Positions 10,948 through 21,533 of a DNA stretch of 64,000 nucleotides are shown in pieces. The notes below the pieces were generated by a model. That model saw only the letters and a program-made list of their open reading frames with translations, had not been told where the DNA came from and ran no database searches. Positions within the stretch are counted from its first letter, which is position 1. Every line of letters begins with the position of its first letter. A program made the position numbers and the translations under genes. Source of the DNA: Chromobotia macracanthus. Lineage: Eukaryota; Chordata; Actinopteri; Cypriniformes; Botiidae. Where the stretch lies: positions 5,710,001 to 5,774,000 of the forward strand of contig JAZGTH010000068.1 of the NCBI GenBank assembly GCA_036877525.1. The letters run 5' to 3'.

Positions 10948-13900
10948 TTATATTTGAGTTGTCTGAAGTTTATTTATCTCTTGACTGCTGTCTGTTATAT
11001 CCTCTCTGCTCTTCTCATCTACAGCCACAATGCAGATCTCCATTACTTGCTGTTCTTTCTTCAGCTCTGACTCTTTTCTCTTGTCTTCATTGGCCCTCTC
11101 CTCTTTCTTCATCTTCCAGAAATAAATCAAGTTCTTCTCGGGGTATGTCACCTTAGCGAGAGGCAATTTATAAATGGCTTTTGTCTCCGTAGTGATTAAG
11201 AGGAAAGTGAGGGCGGACAGACAGAAAGGCCAGGTGCATGCTGGGAGTCCAAACTGTTAAAATACCAAATAAAACATTTTGAATTGGCTTTCAGATATCG
11301 TTTGGTCTTGTATGTTTTTTGGGTGTATGATACATACATTAGACATCACATTTGCAATCGCTGAGCCCAGGTACGCACAGAAGAATGCTGAAATAAAACA
11401 AGCAATTATGGTCATTTGTCCATAACTATGTAATGATTGAGGAAATTGTTGTTGCATAATCAGGAAGGACAGGATGTGGTCCATGCAAACCGTACCACAG
11501 GCTACAGCCAGCAAGTGCGTCTGCCACGTGAGAGCGTAGAACATGCCACCAATTGCAATGCATGCCAAAACCGAATTATAACCCCACAAACCAAAGTAGA
11601 TGTTCTCGAACGGTGCGGCCAGAGCGAGACCTGGAATTCATAGTTTAAGAACCTTAATGGGATTGTTCACTGACAACTGAAAGTAAAACCTTTCATCTTC
11701 AGAACACAAATAAATATCCGACCCCCCCCACCAACACCAACCCCACCCCCCATACACCCCCTCACCCCCACCCCAATAGACAGCAACACAAATACCAGTA
11801 AAAACATTGTTAAAATAATTCGTATGACCACAGTGGTTCAACTTTAATTTTAATTTTCTTTTTTGTGTGCAAAAATAACTTTATTTAACAATTTCTTCTC
11901 TTCCATGTTAGTCTCATGCAAGTGGTGCTGATGGATTTAAACAATGTCATTATATATCACCTTTCTGTACCTTGAATGTGGTATTTGGCTATGGGGGGTA
12001 AGAGGGCTCTTGGATTTTATAATATCTTAATTTATGTTCCAAAGATGAATGAAGGTCTTATGGGTGTGAAATGACATGAGGGTAATTTATGACAGCATTT
12101 TCATTTTTTGGGGAACTATCACTTTAACATTTCTCAACGCTGATTAAAACTTTCTGATAAAGGTTTCTGATAGACTTCAGGTGTGAGGTCTTACCTGACA
12201 CCATACCAACTGCTGAACCAATGGTAGCATGTGCACAAGTTAAAGGTGAGGAGATGAACAAGGCGATCATGAATATTCCCCCCGTCCAAGGATTGTCACA
12301 TCCATACACCTGTCCGATTCCCACCGGGACTGAGCGGAAAAGCTGAGAGAAATTTAAATTAAAAAAACATGTAAAAATATATTTTAAAAAGTTTTGTTCA
12401 TTTTTTGTTTGATTTGTTTTTGCAATTTGTCATCATTTTTTGACAGGTTTTATGGGACTTTAAACTAGGTGACATGGACTGTGATGCTGGAAAATCTGGA
12501 ATTTCTGGCTGGACTGAATTCCATCGTGACAGTAGCAGTATATTTTCTGCTTGACCTGCTCTGCTCTGTCATGCGATCGCAATCTAGGAGAACATTTGGA
12601 ACGCATACATAATCACGCTTCTGTGGGGTAGAACTTCAAATTCCTTCTGTTATACTTATGTTGGTCGGTTTTTCTCCTTACCTTGCTATAATCCAGCTGG
12701 GACCAGGTGATGTTGGGCAGGGATGTGCGTGGCTGGATGAGGACCTGAGGGAAGTGCTGATTGTAATGGCCTGTGGCCACCATATGCAGGCAAACTAGGA
12801 TGTTAAACGGCAGGGTGAAAACAGGCAGGTCCCACCGACTGTTAATGGAAGCCAAAGCACTTGACACTATAGGGCTGAAGAAACAAAAAACCTGTAATAT
12901 TGTATGCTTCTGCACTGAGTCCAGCCCAGTGGTTCTCAACTGATGTCATCACTCAAAAACAAAGACAGCAGGTCTGATAGGGTTCTGTACAGCCAGGATG
13001 AAATGAATCAATTACAGCAAACTAAGTTCAATTGAATAAAATTATTACCATGCCATTGACATGAAGATGTTGGGAAGAAGAAGCCACCAATACCAGTCAC
13101 CTGCATTCGAGAAAACCGCCATCAGAAGACCAACCAAGATCCCATTATATCCATATAGACCAGCTGCAATAGCCCCTCTGTGGACAATAAACTGATGTCA
13201 ACTCTTCAGAACACCGAAACACAAATGCACCACTAAAGAGATAATTCACCCAAAAAATGAAAATTCTTCCATCATTTACTCTCATTCTTCCATCATTTAC
13301 TCATGTCATTCCAAACCTGTATGACTTTTTTGCTTCAGGAAAAAACAGACAAACATATTTTGAAGTACGTTGGTAACCCAACAAAACTGGCACCCATTGA
13401 TTATCATTGTATAGACACAACACCACATTTCTCAAAATATTTTCTTTTGTCATATAGGTCATAAAAAGTCATAAAATTTTGTCATTTTTTGTCATAAAAA
13501 AGTCATAGGTGTGGAATGACTTCAGGGTAAGTAACTGAATTTTAATTTCTAAATGAACTATTCCTTTAAGTTCAAATGATGAATTATTAGTTAAATACCT
13601 GTTCTGACAGAGGATAAGGGCAGAGATTGTAGCAAACAATGTGCCGATGAAACCATTGAGTGCCAACCATCTGCTCTGAAGAAGCAGACCAGCAAAGATG
13701 ATCAATCCACTGAGGGGGTTGTTCACAAACATCACCTGAGCTGCCCCACGCAACACCCAGTCCAAGATCTGCAGCACGACAAACTGCCCTGCATGGGATA
13801 AAAAATGTGAGCATGCAACAATCTATACAAACTGAAAATCAACAAAGTTTTACATGAACATAAGAGCTGTATTTACACTATGAAACAATGCCTTTCAGTC

Positions 13901-14550
13901 AACACATTATAACATCATGGTTATCATGTTGATAACCAACACGCCATTGTATGATAATCACTTATTACACAATAACCTAGAAAGGAAGTATCGCTGTTGT
14001 ATGTGTACTACAGCACATTCATACTCATTGTGGATGATTCTTGCTTTATCTTGTACCTTTCATCCATTCGCCAAACACGGCCATGTCTCCGCTGATGTAA
14101 GAGACCCATCGGAAGAGCTTCGCTTTAATCTTCTGATGTGGAAGTGTTTTTTTCTGCTCTGCTATTTCAGGAACTGGACTGGCCATGAGTGGTTGTAACT
14201 CCTGTAAATTTCACATATGATTTCATCAAATAAATTGTGAAGCCGACAAAAACAAGTAAATGAGAATGAACTTAAAAAGAAAAGCTTTAGAGATAATATT
14301 CTTGGCATCAGCCATCGTCTCACTTTTGTGCTTTGAGTGGCACAATATGTGCAGAAGAATTTCGAGACTTGTGGCATTCAGTGGGATGCCCTTCAAATCA
14401 AAAATTAAACCCTTTATTTCCTTATTTAGTCAGTCGAATAACGTTTATAAAATGTCATTATATGAAAGTACACAGGACTTTAATTTGATGTGGAGAGATG
14501 GAGGAAAAAGAGAAAATAAAAGCTACCTTAATGAGTTGTGTTCCAGGCAT
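10948..14550 (-). CDS. slc14a2: urea transporter, SLC14 family
   Basis: This is a multi-pass membrane channel for facilitated passive diffusion of urea. The nine coding exons on the minus strand, in reading order, are 14550-14527, 14201-14057, 13788-13599, 13177-13049, 12874-12682, 12342-12195, 11630-11496, 11387-11338 and 11253-10948. All introns are GT-AG and phases agree throughout; the total is 1320 nt, or 439 residues. The two family signatures LPxxTxPF are both intact: LPVFTLPF in the fifth exon (about residues 178-185) and LPACTWPF at the start of the last exon (about 341-348), one in each half of the internally duplicated fold. The sequon NIT in the fifth exon could be the glycosylation site between the halves. 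The C-terminus carries about 50 extra charged residues. The neighbour setbp1 supports slc14a2 rather than slc14a1, though fish often have one such gene in this clade. Confidence 0.93.
11653..12127. mobile_element. 'AAAGGGATAGTTCAC'-type element with an inserted C-rich tract, in an slc14a2 intron
   Basis: The left end is 'CTTAATGGGATTGTTCAC' and the right end 'GGGGAACTATCACTTTAA' is its inverted complement. The internal 'GAAATGACATGAGGGTAATTT' matches other copies. A C-rich tract (about 11718-11775) interrupts it. It fills most of the intron between exons 11496-11630 and 12195-12342. Confidence 0.65.
13234..13569. mobile_element. full-length 'AAAG-ATAGTTCACCC' terminal-inverted-repeat element in an slc14a2 intron
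   Basis: The left end 'TAAAGAGATAATTCACCC' and the right end 'ATGAACTATTCCTTTAAG' are inverted repeats of each other. No ORF is present, so it is non-autonomous. An internal 17-base duplication ('TTCTTCCATCATTTACT') lies near 13265-13300. Confidence 0.75.
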
Positions 14551-14616
14551 AAATGAGACGATTTCGCAGCAATATGTTATATAACACCACAACCCTGAAG
14601 CATTGCAAAGCGCATC

Positions 14617-14624
14617 TTTTTATA
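14617..14624 (-). promoter_or_regulatory. slc14a2: TATA box of slc14a2
   Basis: The minus strand reads TATAAAAA here, 67 bases before the ATG at 14550. Transcription would start at about 14590-14597, leaving a 5' UTR of roughly 40-45 bases before the eight-codon first exon. Confidence 0.6.
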
Positions 14625-14639
14625 CTGTACAGCGTGCAG

Positions 14640-16290
14640 CGCTCCACCCCCAGCTGATGTGCGCTGATGAACCAGTGATTACATTCTTTAATTTACAGTG
14701 CTGTGCTTTTAGCAGGGCTGCATGAGCAGGTTTGGTCTCTTATTTTAGTGTATTTTGCCTCATCTTAGTTGTTAAACACTGATTTAACCGTCACAATCAA
14801 AACCAAGCAAAATTGTCACAGAACTGCAGACAAACACAAATGAAGATTACAGTGTAGACAAAAACCTTTATTGAAAATACAAACAATTCAAAAACAGGCA
14901 GGACCCAAAACTACACAAACACAAAATACTAAATACAGAGCAAGGAATACAGGACTTGACTAACCCAACAGGGTGAGGAGACAACCAGCAAGAGACTATC
15001 ACTAACAACTAGAAAAGAGCTCACACTGCACAGCACCATGAGATTTCTTCCATTAAAAAACATCGGCCAGTCTGAAAACTAAACCCAGTCACACAGAATG
15101 ACAGAGAATGAACTGAATGCACTGTTAAAGCTGCTAGAAGAAGCGTTGTGATCACAGACGTAACTGTGACAGACGAGAGAACGGCAGAGCAGTGAAACAG
15201 CTCTTCCCAATCTGAGGTTTCCATACATCTGATAGTGATGATAAGTTAGTGAGCAGTTTACACATGAGCTGGATCAGCAGTGTTTCAGTGCTGATCCTCT
15301 GTGAAATGTGAAGTCTTTCTCTGGGTTGACCTGCACACCAAAACAACACAAAATATCTTCTCATTTACATGTGCAGCACAAGCAGTCACACTGATGGATG
15401 TGCTACAGTTTGACCTCATTGAAATGATTTATTATTAAATAGAAATAATTTCTAATTATTATTGAAATTACCAGTTTGAATTAATTGTCTTAATTTTAGC
15501 TCTACGTTTTCTCATTTCAATATGTATAATAAAACAAACTCAAATTATTTAAAACTAAACTGTTTTACTTTTACTATTAATTAATTTTGTCCTGTTCTGA
15601 CGTTTACGTAAGCAATGACGTGCAGTAGCACAGCGTCCGCTCATTAAAATAGTCCATTAGAAAAGAAAAAACAATCGTTTATTAATAATACCAAAATATT
15701 ATTTGATCCATTATTATTACTAAACTAAACCCGTTGCTTGTCTTTTTCGTGTCTCCTACCAGTTCACCGTTGTTCTTGAGAGAGAGATGTATTCGTTTCG
15801 TTACCTTCCTAATAGTCTACAGTATCCATCTATGCAAAGTTGTATGTCCATCATTAAATTAATACTGAGGTGTCCCCATAATGAAGGTTCTGTCGTTAAC
15901 CTGAAAGCGCTAATTACCTTTTTAACAAGCATTTGTTGAAACGAGCTGGCGGGGTGATACGGTGACAGTAAAGTAGGTCCGGTCAGAACAGATGAGCAGT
16001 GCTGACCGCTGACTGACCAATCACAATCAAGCATTGCACTGCGCGCGTCACAACGCTTCACGATGCGCCCTTATAAGTGTGCAGATAGTCCCCCATCACA
16101 CTACACGCTTTCATTCACATACTGCAGCCTGCACAAATACAGACACAATCACAATCAAGATCAGACATCATCAGACTCACAGTAGTGCTGGAGAATCTCG
16201 AAGAATTAAATGTAATCTGCACATTAAACTGGAATTTGTTAATAACATGGGTAGTGAAATGGGTGTTAAACAGTGTTGAGGAACTTTAAC
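14640..16290. other. intergenic stretch upstream of slc14a2
   Basis: No exon was recognised. The part at about 14850-15000 looks like repeat DNA ('CTTTATTGAAAATACAAAC' followed by short A-rich words). The part at 15400-15720 is plain AT-rich DNA. A promoter-like arrangement at 16017-16105 is listed separately. Confidence 0.4.
16017..16105 (+). promoter_or_regulatory. orphan CCAAT/TATA promoter-like arrangement
   Basis: CCAAT lies at 16017-16021 and TATAAG at 16072-16077, with a CpG-bearing stretch (GCGCGCGTC) between them, and a likely start region at about 16100. The spacing (CCAAT near -80, TATA near -30) is classical. Downstream there is only a ten-codon ATG ORF (MGSEMGVKQC, 16249-16281) and then the minisatellite. 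No gene is recognised, so this is a candidate only. Confidence 0.3.
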
Positions 16291-16317
16291 TACACTTTCA
16301 GTATCTTAACAGTGTAG

Positions 16318-16957
16318 TTTTTACAGCAGCTGCATACATTTTCCAGTTTTTCCAGCAGCTGCATACATTTTCCAGTTTTTCCAGCAGCTGCATACATTTT
16401 CCAGTTTTTCCAGCAGCTGCATACATTTTCCAGTTTTACAGCAGCTGCATACATTTTCCAGTTTTCCAGCAGCTGCATACATTTTCCATACATTTTCCAG
16501 TTTTTCCAGCAGCTGCATACATTTTCCAGTTTTTCCAGCAGCTGCATACATTTTCCAGTTTTTACAGCAGCTGCATACATTTTCCAGTTTTTCCAGCAGC
16601 TGCATACATTTTCCAGTTTTTCCAGCAGCTGCATACATTTTCCAGTTTTTACAGCAGCTGCATACATTTTCCAGTTTTCCAGCAGCTGCATACATTTTCC
16701 AGTTTTTACAGCAGCTGCATACATTTTCCAGTTTTTCAGCAGCTGCATACATTTTCCAGTTTTTCCAGCAGCTGCATACATTTTCCAGTTTTTCCAGCAG
16801 CTGCATACATTTTCCAGTTTTTCCAGCAGCTGCATACATTTTCCAGTTTTCCAGCAGCTGCATACATTTTCCAGTTTTTACAGCAGCTGCATACATTTTC
16901 CAGTTTTTACAGCAGCTGCATACATTTTCCAGTTTTCCAGCAGCTGCATACATTTTA
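16318..16957. repeat. minisatellite of about 22 units of 28-29 bp, each with the E-box CAGCTG
   Basis: The core 'GCAGCTGCATACATTTTCC' is repeated about 22 times with almost no change. Only the linker varies (AGTTTTTCCA, AGTTTTTACA, AGTTTTCCA, AGTTTTTCA). One unit near 16480-16500 carries a short internal duplication (CATTTTCCATACATTTTCC). The minus strand is open in two frames across the array, but this only reflects the repeat unit. Confidence 0.95.
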
Positions 16958-17094
16958 GGTGTGACTAAAATCTACGTTCCTCTTTTGGTCGTGTTGCAAA
17001 CTCTTATAAATAGAAAGTTTCTGAAGTCCGCTCGAAAAGTCGCCAGTGATGTCAAACTCAATAAAGCTGATCTCATTCACGTTTTCTGTTTCTG

Positions 17095-17830
17095 CCATCT
17101 AGGTGCAGTCATTAAAGCACATGCTCCTCATAGCACTGATACACAGCTTCATTATTCATTTCAGCCCGACGACCCCACCATTGCTGCCCGGATCTCTGCC
17201 TGCCTCCTAGACATCTCAGCCTGGATGGAAAAATGGCACCTCCAGCTCAACCTCAGCAAGACAGAATCTCTGATAATACCAGCCAGCCCATCATTAGAAC
17301 ACAACTTCACAGTTGAACTTGGATCATCCACTCTTACACGCACTCGGTCCATTAGAAACCTTGGGGTGGTGTAATTGCTGAAATTCACTCCACACGTCGC
17401 AACAATCTCCCGGTCCTGCAGGTATGTGCTCTGCAACATCAGGAAAATCAGACCCTTCCTGTCCAAGCACGCAAAGCAACTCCTAGTCCAAGCACTTGTA
17501 ATATCAAGGCTGGACTACTGCAATGCCCTTCTGGCAGGCCTTCCAGCAAATGCAACCAAACCCCTGCAAATGATCCAGAATGCTGCAGCACGTCTGGTCT
17601 TCAATCAACCAAAAACCGCCCATGTCACACCCCTCCTGACCTCACTCCACTGACTACCTGTAGCCGCCTGCATCAAATTTAAACCTCTTACGCTTGCCTT
17701 TAGGGCAGTAACCGGAACCTCTCCCTCCTGCCTAACTCCTAACTCACTCCTCCAGACATATGTCCCCTCCAGCCAGCTACGGTCAGTCAATGAGCGACGT
17801 CTGCACATTTATGCATACATCACATAGTTA
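17095..17830 (+). pseudogene. L2/CR1-clade LINE reverse-transcriptase C-terminal fragment, inactive
   Basis: A single reading frame encodes the end of the RT domain and the following region of fish L2-type retrotransposons: a decayed catalytic area ending in DTQL, then PDDPTIAARIS, LNLSKTE, RNLGVV, IRKIRPFL, SRLDYCNALLAGLP, PLQMIQNAAARLVF and HVTPLL. In-frame stops occur at 17372-17374 and 17651-17653. The catalytic YADD is not intact, and the fragment is truncated at both ends. It begins about 140 bases after the minisatellite. Confidence 0.88.
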
Positions 17831-18560
17831 AAGTATCTCAGTGTGGGTTTATCATGTTCACTTTACCCAACAGCTACAGCAAACAAATGAGGAAATTACA
17901 TTTTGCGTTTGAGAATAGAAGAATAATATTTACAACAAATATACTCATTTATATGGATTTAAACTGGGTGTTTAAATCAACATCCAAACATTAGTGTAGT
18001 TTTAATAATCTTTAATACCAGTAGAGACCCTGAACGTTTACTATGATAAATGTTTTTTCTGGTGTATTGTCTATAAACATGTATCTGTTTTATTAGGTAT
18101 GACGTATGAATAGTGATGAATTAAAACTAGATCACTTCCAGGCCTCAAATGTGAGAGTTCAGGTGCACTTGACAACGTTTGTCTCCCATGAGATGAATCA
18201 GAGATGTAATAAAAATTACAGTTGTGGAGATGATGAAGATGATGCCAGTGTGTCGTGTGGAAATAATGCACCCTGATAAGCATTGCTTAATGTCCACTGC
18301 CAATATTCGGTTGAAATAATGGATGTTTCCTTCTTGTTCTCTTTAAAACCTGATGCAGAGCCCCACCTGCAGACAAGCTGAAGACAAACACAGAGACTAC
18401 ACTACAGCTGAGCACCAGAGGTCAGCACAGTTTCACTGCTAATGTTCAGATATTGTGGTTAACTGTGCTGGGATGTCACACAACCAAACAAACTCTGTTT
18501 GTGAGAGATTTAGAAAAGAAGACGCATTTTTGTTTGGTTTTAAGAAATGAAGACACACAT
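17831..18560. other. intergenic stretch without recognised features
   Basis: AT-rich DNA. I see no exon, RNA gene or repeat that I can name. Confidence 0.4.
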
Positions 18561-19400
18561 GTTAATTAGAGGTCAAGCACTTGAGCTCCTTTTTGATTAA
18601 CATGATCGAGTTGCCTGCAGTCACCAAACTCCGTAAGCCCATTTTATACTATATGTGAATTTTTGGCTCTGAATTTTTAAAAACATCTCCTATGGGATTT
18701 CTAGGATTGTCACCAAATTTAGCAAATTTGATGCCAAGACATTGAAGATAAAATCATAAGGGGTTTTAATTTCTCGAACGATGTTGCCATGGCAATGCAA
18801 TAAATGTATGGCAAAGCATGGAAACAGGAAGTGTCTTACTTCTCGTGCCTGTGAATCTGATGTTGTTAAGACTGGAGCTGTATGTTTGATTCTAGGGTCT
18901 GATGACATAGAGGTGGCTGTTGTAAGTCACAGTCATAGCGCCGCCAGCTGGCAAAGCAACATGTCTTATGACATGTCACTTAAACAGACTTTAACAGTCC
19001 TCTTAAATGTAGTCACTTCTGAAACTGTGAAGAGCCCTATTGTTTTTCATCAGTTATAAGGGCCCAAGCACTGAAAGTGCTCAAAATAGCCAAAGGCAAG
19101 GCGATAAATTTATTTGTAAAAAAATGGAAACAAGAAGACGGTATCTACAGCATGCATTGAGAGATTTACATCAGGCTTGAAAACGTGGTGTTGTGAGCTG
19201 ATGACATTGTGAGACTATTGTGACTGACAGGTATAGCGCCACCAACTGGCAGCAGAGAGTGCCACTTAATGTGAACTTTAAATAATCCACTATTATTTAC
19301 ATTATTTATAAGTGTAAATACATGTACAAGCCTGTAGTCCCAGGTCAAGAGTCCCCAGAAGTACAGTGTAACCCCCTCCATCTGTTTTTAATCGAACCCA
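18560..19400. repeat. two adjoining copies of a dispersed family with a 'GCGCCACCAGCTGGC' core
   Basis: The cores lie near 18938 ('GCGCCGCCAGCTGGCAAAG') and 19235 ('GCGCCACCAACTGGCAGCAG'). 'GGGCCCAAGCACTGAAAG' (about 19059) and 'GATGCCAAGACATTGAAGAT' (about 18730) recur at 56791 and 57063. No coding potential is seen. Confidence 0.65.
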
Positions 19401-21200
19401 AATCAATTGAATCTGATACGTCGTGACACTCAACAGGAATGCAAGTGTTCATTTTTTAAGAGAGCGTTTGGCAGGCAGCTTGATGAGATTTCCATGTGGA
19501 GGTCCAACTTTAAGAGCGAACGCAATATTCTGTCCAGAAAATTATCCAAACAAGGGGAGATATAATTAACCCACTTTTCTGTTGTTTTGATCATGTATTT
19601 TAATAAGCTCTTTATTAATCAGTTCTTTCTCATGTCTGACTCGTGCTGAAAATCAATTACTCAAAGCAAATGCCAGATTTTCTGTGTGAACAACCATCAA
19701 GGTAGACTGAATTGAAAATGTGTGGAGTAAAACTACTTTGTTTCTTTTTTAAGAGTTTATGTATCATGCACTTCTTCCTAAGAACACAGATTTTAACATT
19801 ATTATGAATTTTGCCAACTTAAAATAACCCGTAATTATTTTAAGTAGGAAATGTGGTTATAAATGTTGGAATGGTTGTCATGTCTACAGAATGGGAGCGT
19901 TCGTCAAAATGTGAACTCTACTAGCATGTGTAACAGCTACATCGCAGACAGACCACCTGCACAAACATTTGTGTTTTGCTCTTAATTGCATGAGTAAGCA
20001 GTTCAGCTGACAGCAGTGGAGAATGTATAAACCCGGCCGGAGACATTTTATTTATATGGGCTAATATCTGTTATTGCATTACAATTTAGAGTGGTAATAA
20101 TTCTATTATTAGTTTGTTGATTAAACTAGTCGCTAACATAAAACATTACGCATGCGGTGCATGTGAGTATGAGGTGGAGAAACTGCAGCACAGTGCTCTC
20201 CTTCCCTTTTATTGCACACAAATCTAGCAGAATTGACTAAAAACAGGGTTCTTTAAGGTCAAGTCCTGAAGATTATATAAACCACAAAAAATTCCCAAAA
20301 GTGTACAATATTCATGCTGCAGAGACGGATCCCTACAGTTCTTTACAGTCCTGATCAATAGCCCTACTAACATCCAGTTCACTCATTGATCTTTGCTGCA
20401 TCTGTCATTTAATCGGGGTCAAGGGCCAGCTGAAGGATGTCTACTCACCCATGTCTACAGCACTGTCACACATTCTATATACAATAGGTTGGCTATATAT
20501 GGCCAGCTGCCTTACACTAGAAGTAGACAGCCAAAGGAGCAGAAGTGGTTTCCAGATGTTGACACAGACAGACAGTAATTGGAGATTGTGATGGCTTCCA
20601 GCTGCCATGGAGCACAGCCAGTGAATTCTCTAAGAGAGGGAATGTTCCGTGCCATAACTCACACAGCAAGCTTTACAATAATACTCATAATCACATCCTT
20701 TGTCATCTTGTGGGAAAAAAATGACAGTGATCACAATGATTTTTGCACCTACAGCCTGAGAGAGCTGACCTACACACAAAAGTTGATGGTGTTGAAAAGT
20801 ACAACATCTAGAAATTTTTCGGTCCTTTGGTCCTTGGATTCTGAATAGCAACGGCCAAAAACAATCTATTTAAAATGATCATCTATGTTTTCACTTTTTC
20901 AAATTCAGTTAATTTGTAATGTTTTCTGTGAGCATAAACGATATCTGCAAAGTTACACTCAAAGTTCATTGCAAAGGGAGATATTCTCTTTAACCAAAAT
21001 TGCTTTATAAGGACTACAATAAACAGCTGAAAGGAACTACAGCTCTCTTCTTCCAGGGAAGAAGATGGTCATGGCCCCCAGAATAAACTCCGCCCCTCCA
21101 TGTCATGACATTTCTGGACACCATGCACTAGGCAGTTTGCCAATGTCAAATTACATGAATTACATTGATTACATCAATGTTAAATTTTATTTAAAAAATG
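19400..21200. other. intergenic stretch without recognised genes
   Basis: Low-scoring AT-rich DNA. The open frames here are short and overlapping and none resembles a known protein. Confidence 0.4.
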
Positions 21201-21225
21201 TTTTTGAAATGGATACATCACGGAT

Positions 21226-21533
21226 GAAGAAAAAGCAGCCAATAAGAGTGTAGGATAGAGGGGAACTCCTTCAAAACTGTTTAAAGAGCTTCTCAGGATG
21301 ATTCCTCAACAAACTGGGTAATAAAATGTCAAGAGAACATTTCTGTAAATTCTAGGCAAAGGGTGACTACATTGAATATGCTAGAATATAACCTAGTTTC
21401 ATTAATTCCAAAACTTACATTTGTGTTTTTTCATAGTTTTGATGAGCTTACTATTATTCTACAATGTGAAAGAAATATTAATTAAAAATAAGTATTTTCA
21501 AAGTTTGACCGGTACTGTATACAGTGCTGCTAA
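21226..21533 (+). mobile_element. 3' end of a Tc1-like transposon (decayed)
   Basis: The series 'CTCCTTCAAAACTGTTTAA', 'GGCAAAGGGTGACTACATTG', 'TTTCATAGTTTTGATGAG', 'TATTATTCTACAATGTG' and the terminus 'GTTTGACCGGTACTGTA' appears in the order found at the 3' end of Tc1-like elements of fish. The transposase frame is broken and only its extreme C-terminal region would be covered. 'AGAAAAAGCAGCCAATAAGAG' at its left recurs near 52862. Confidence 0.6.

Noticed and set aside
16290..16953. Minus-strand open frames of 181 and 210 residues with repeated LENVCSCWKNWKMYAAA-like text
   Set aside because: Both are readings of the 28-29 bp minisatellite in different registers. They have no flanking gene structure and no family resemblance.
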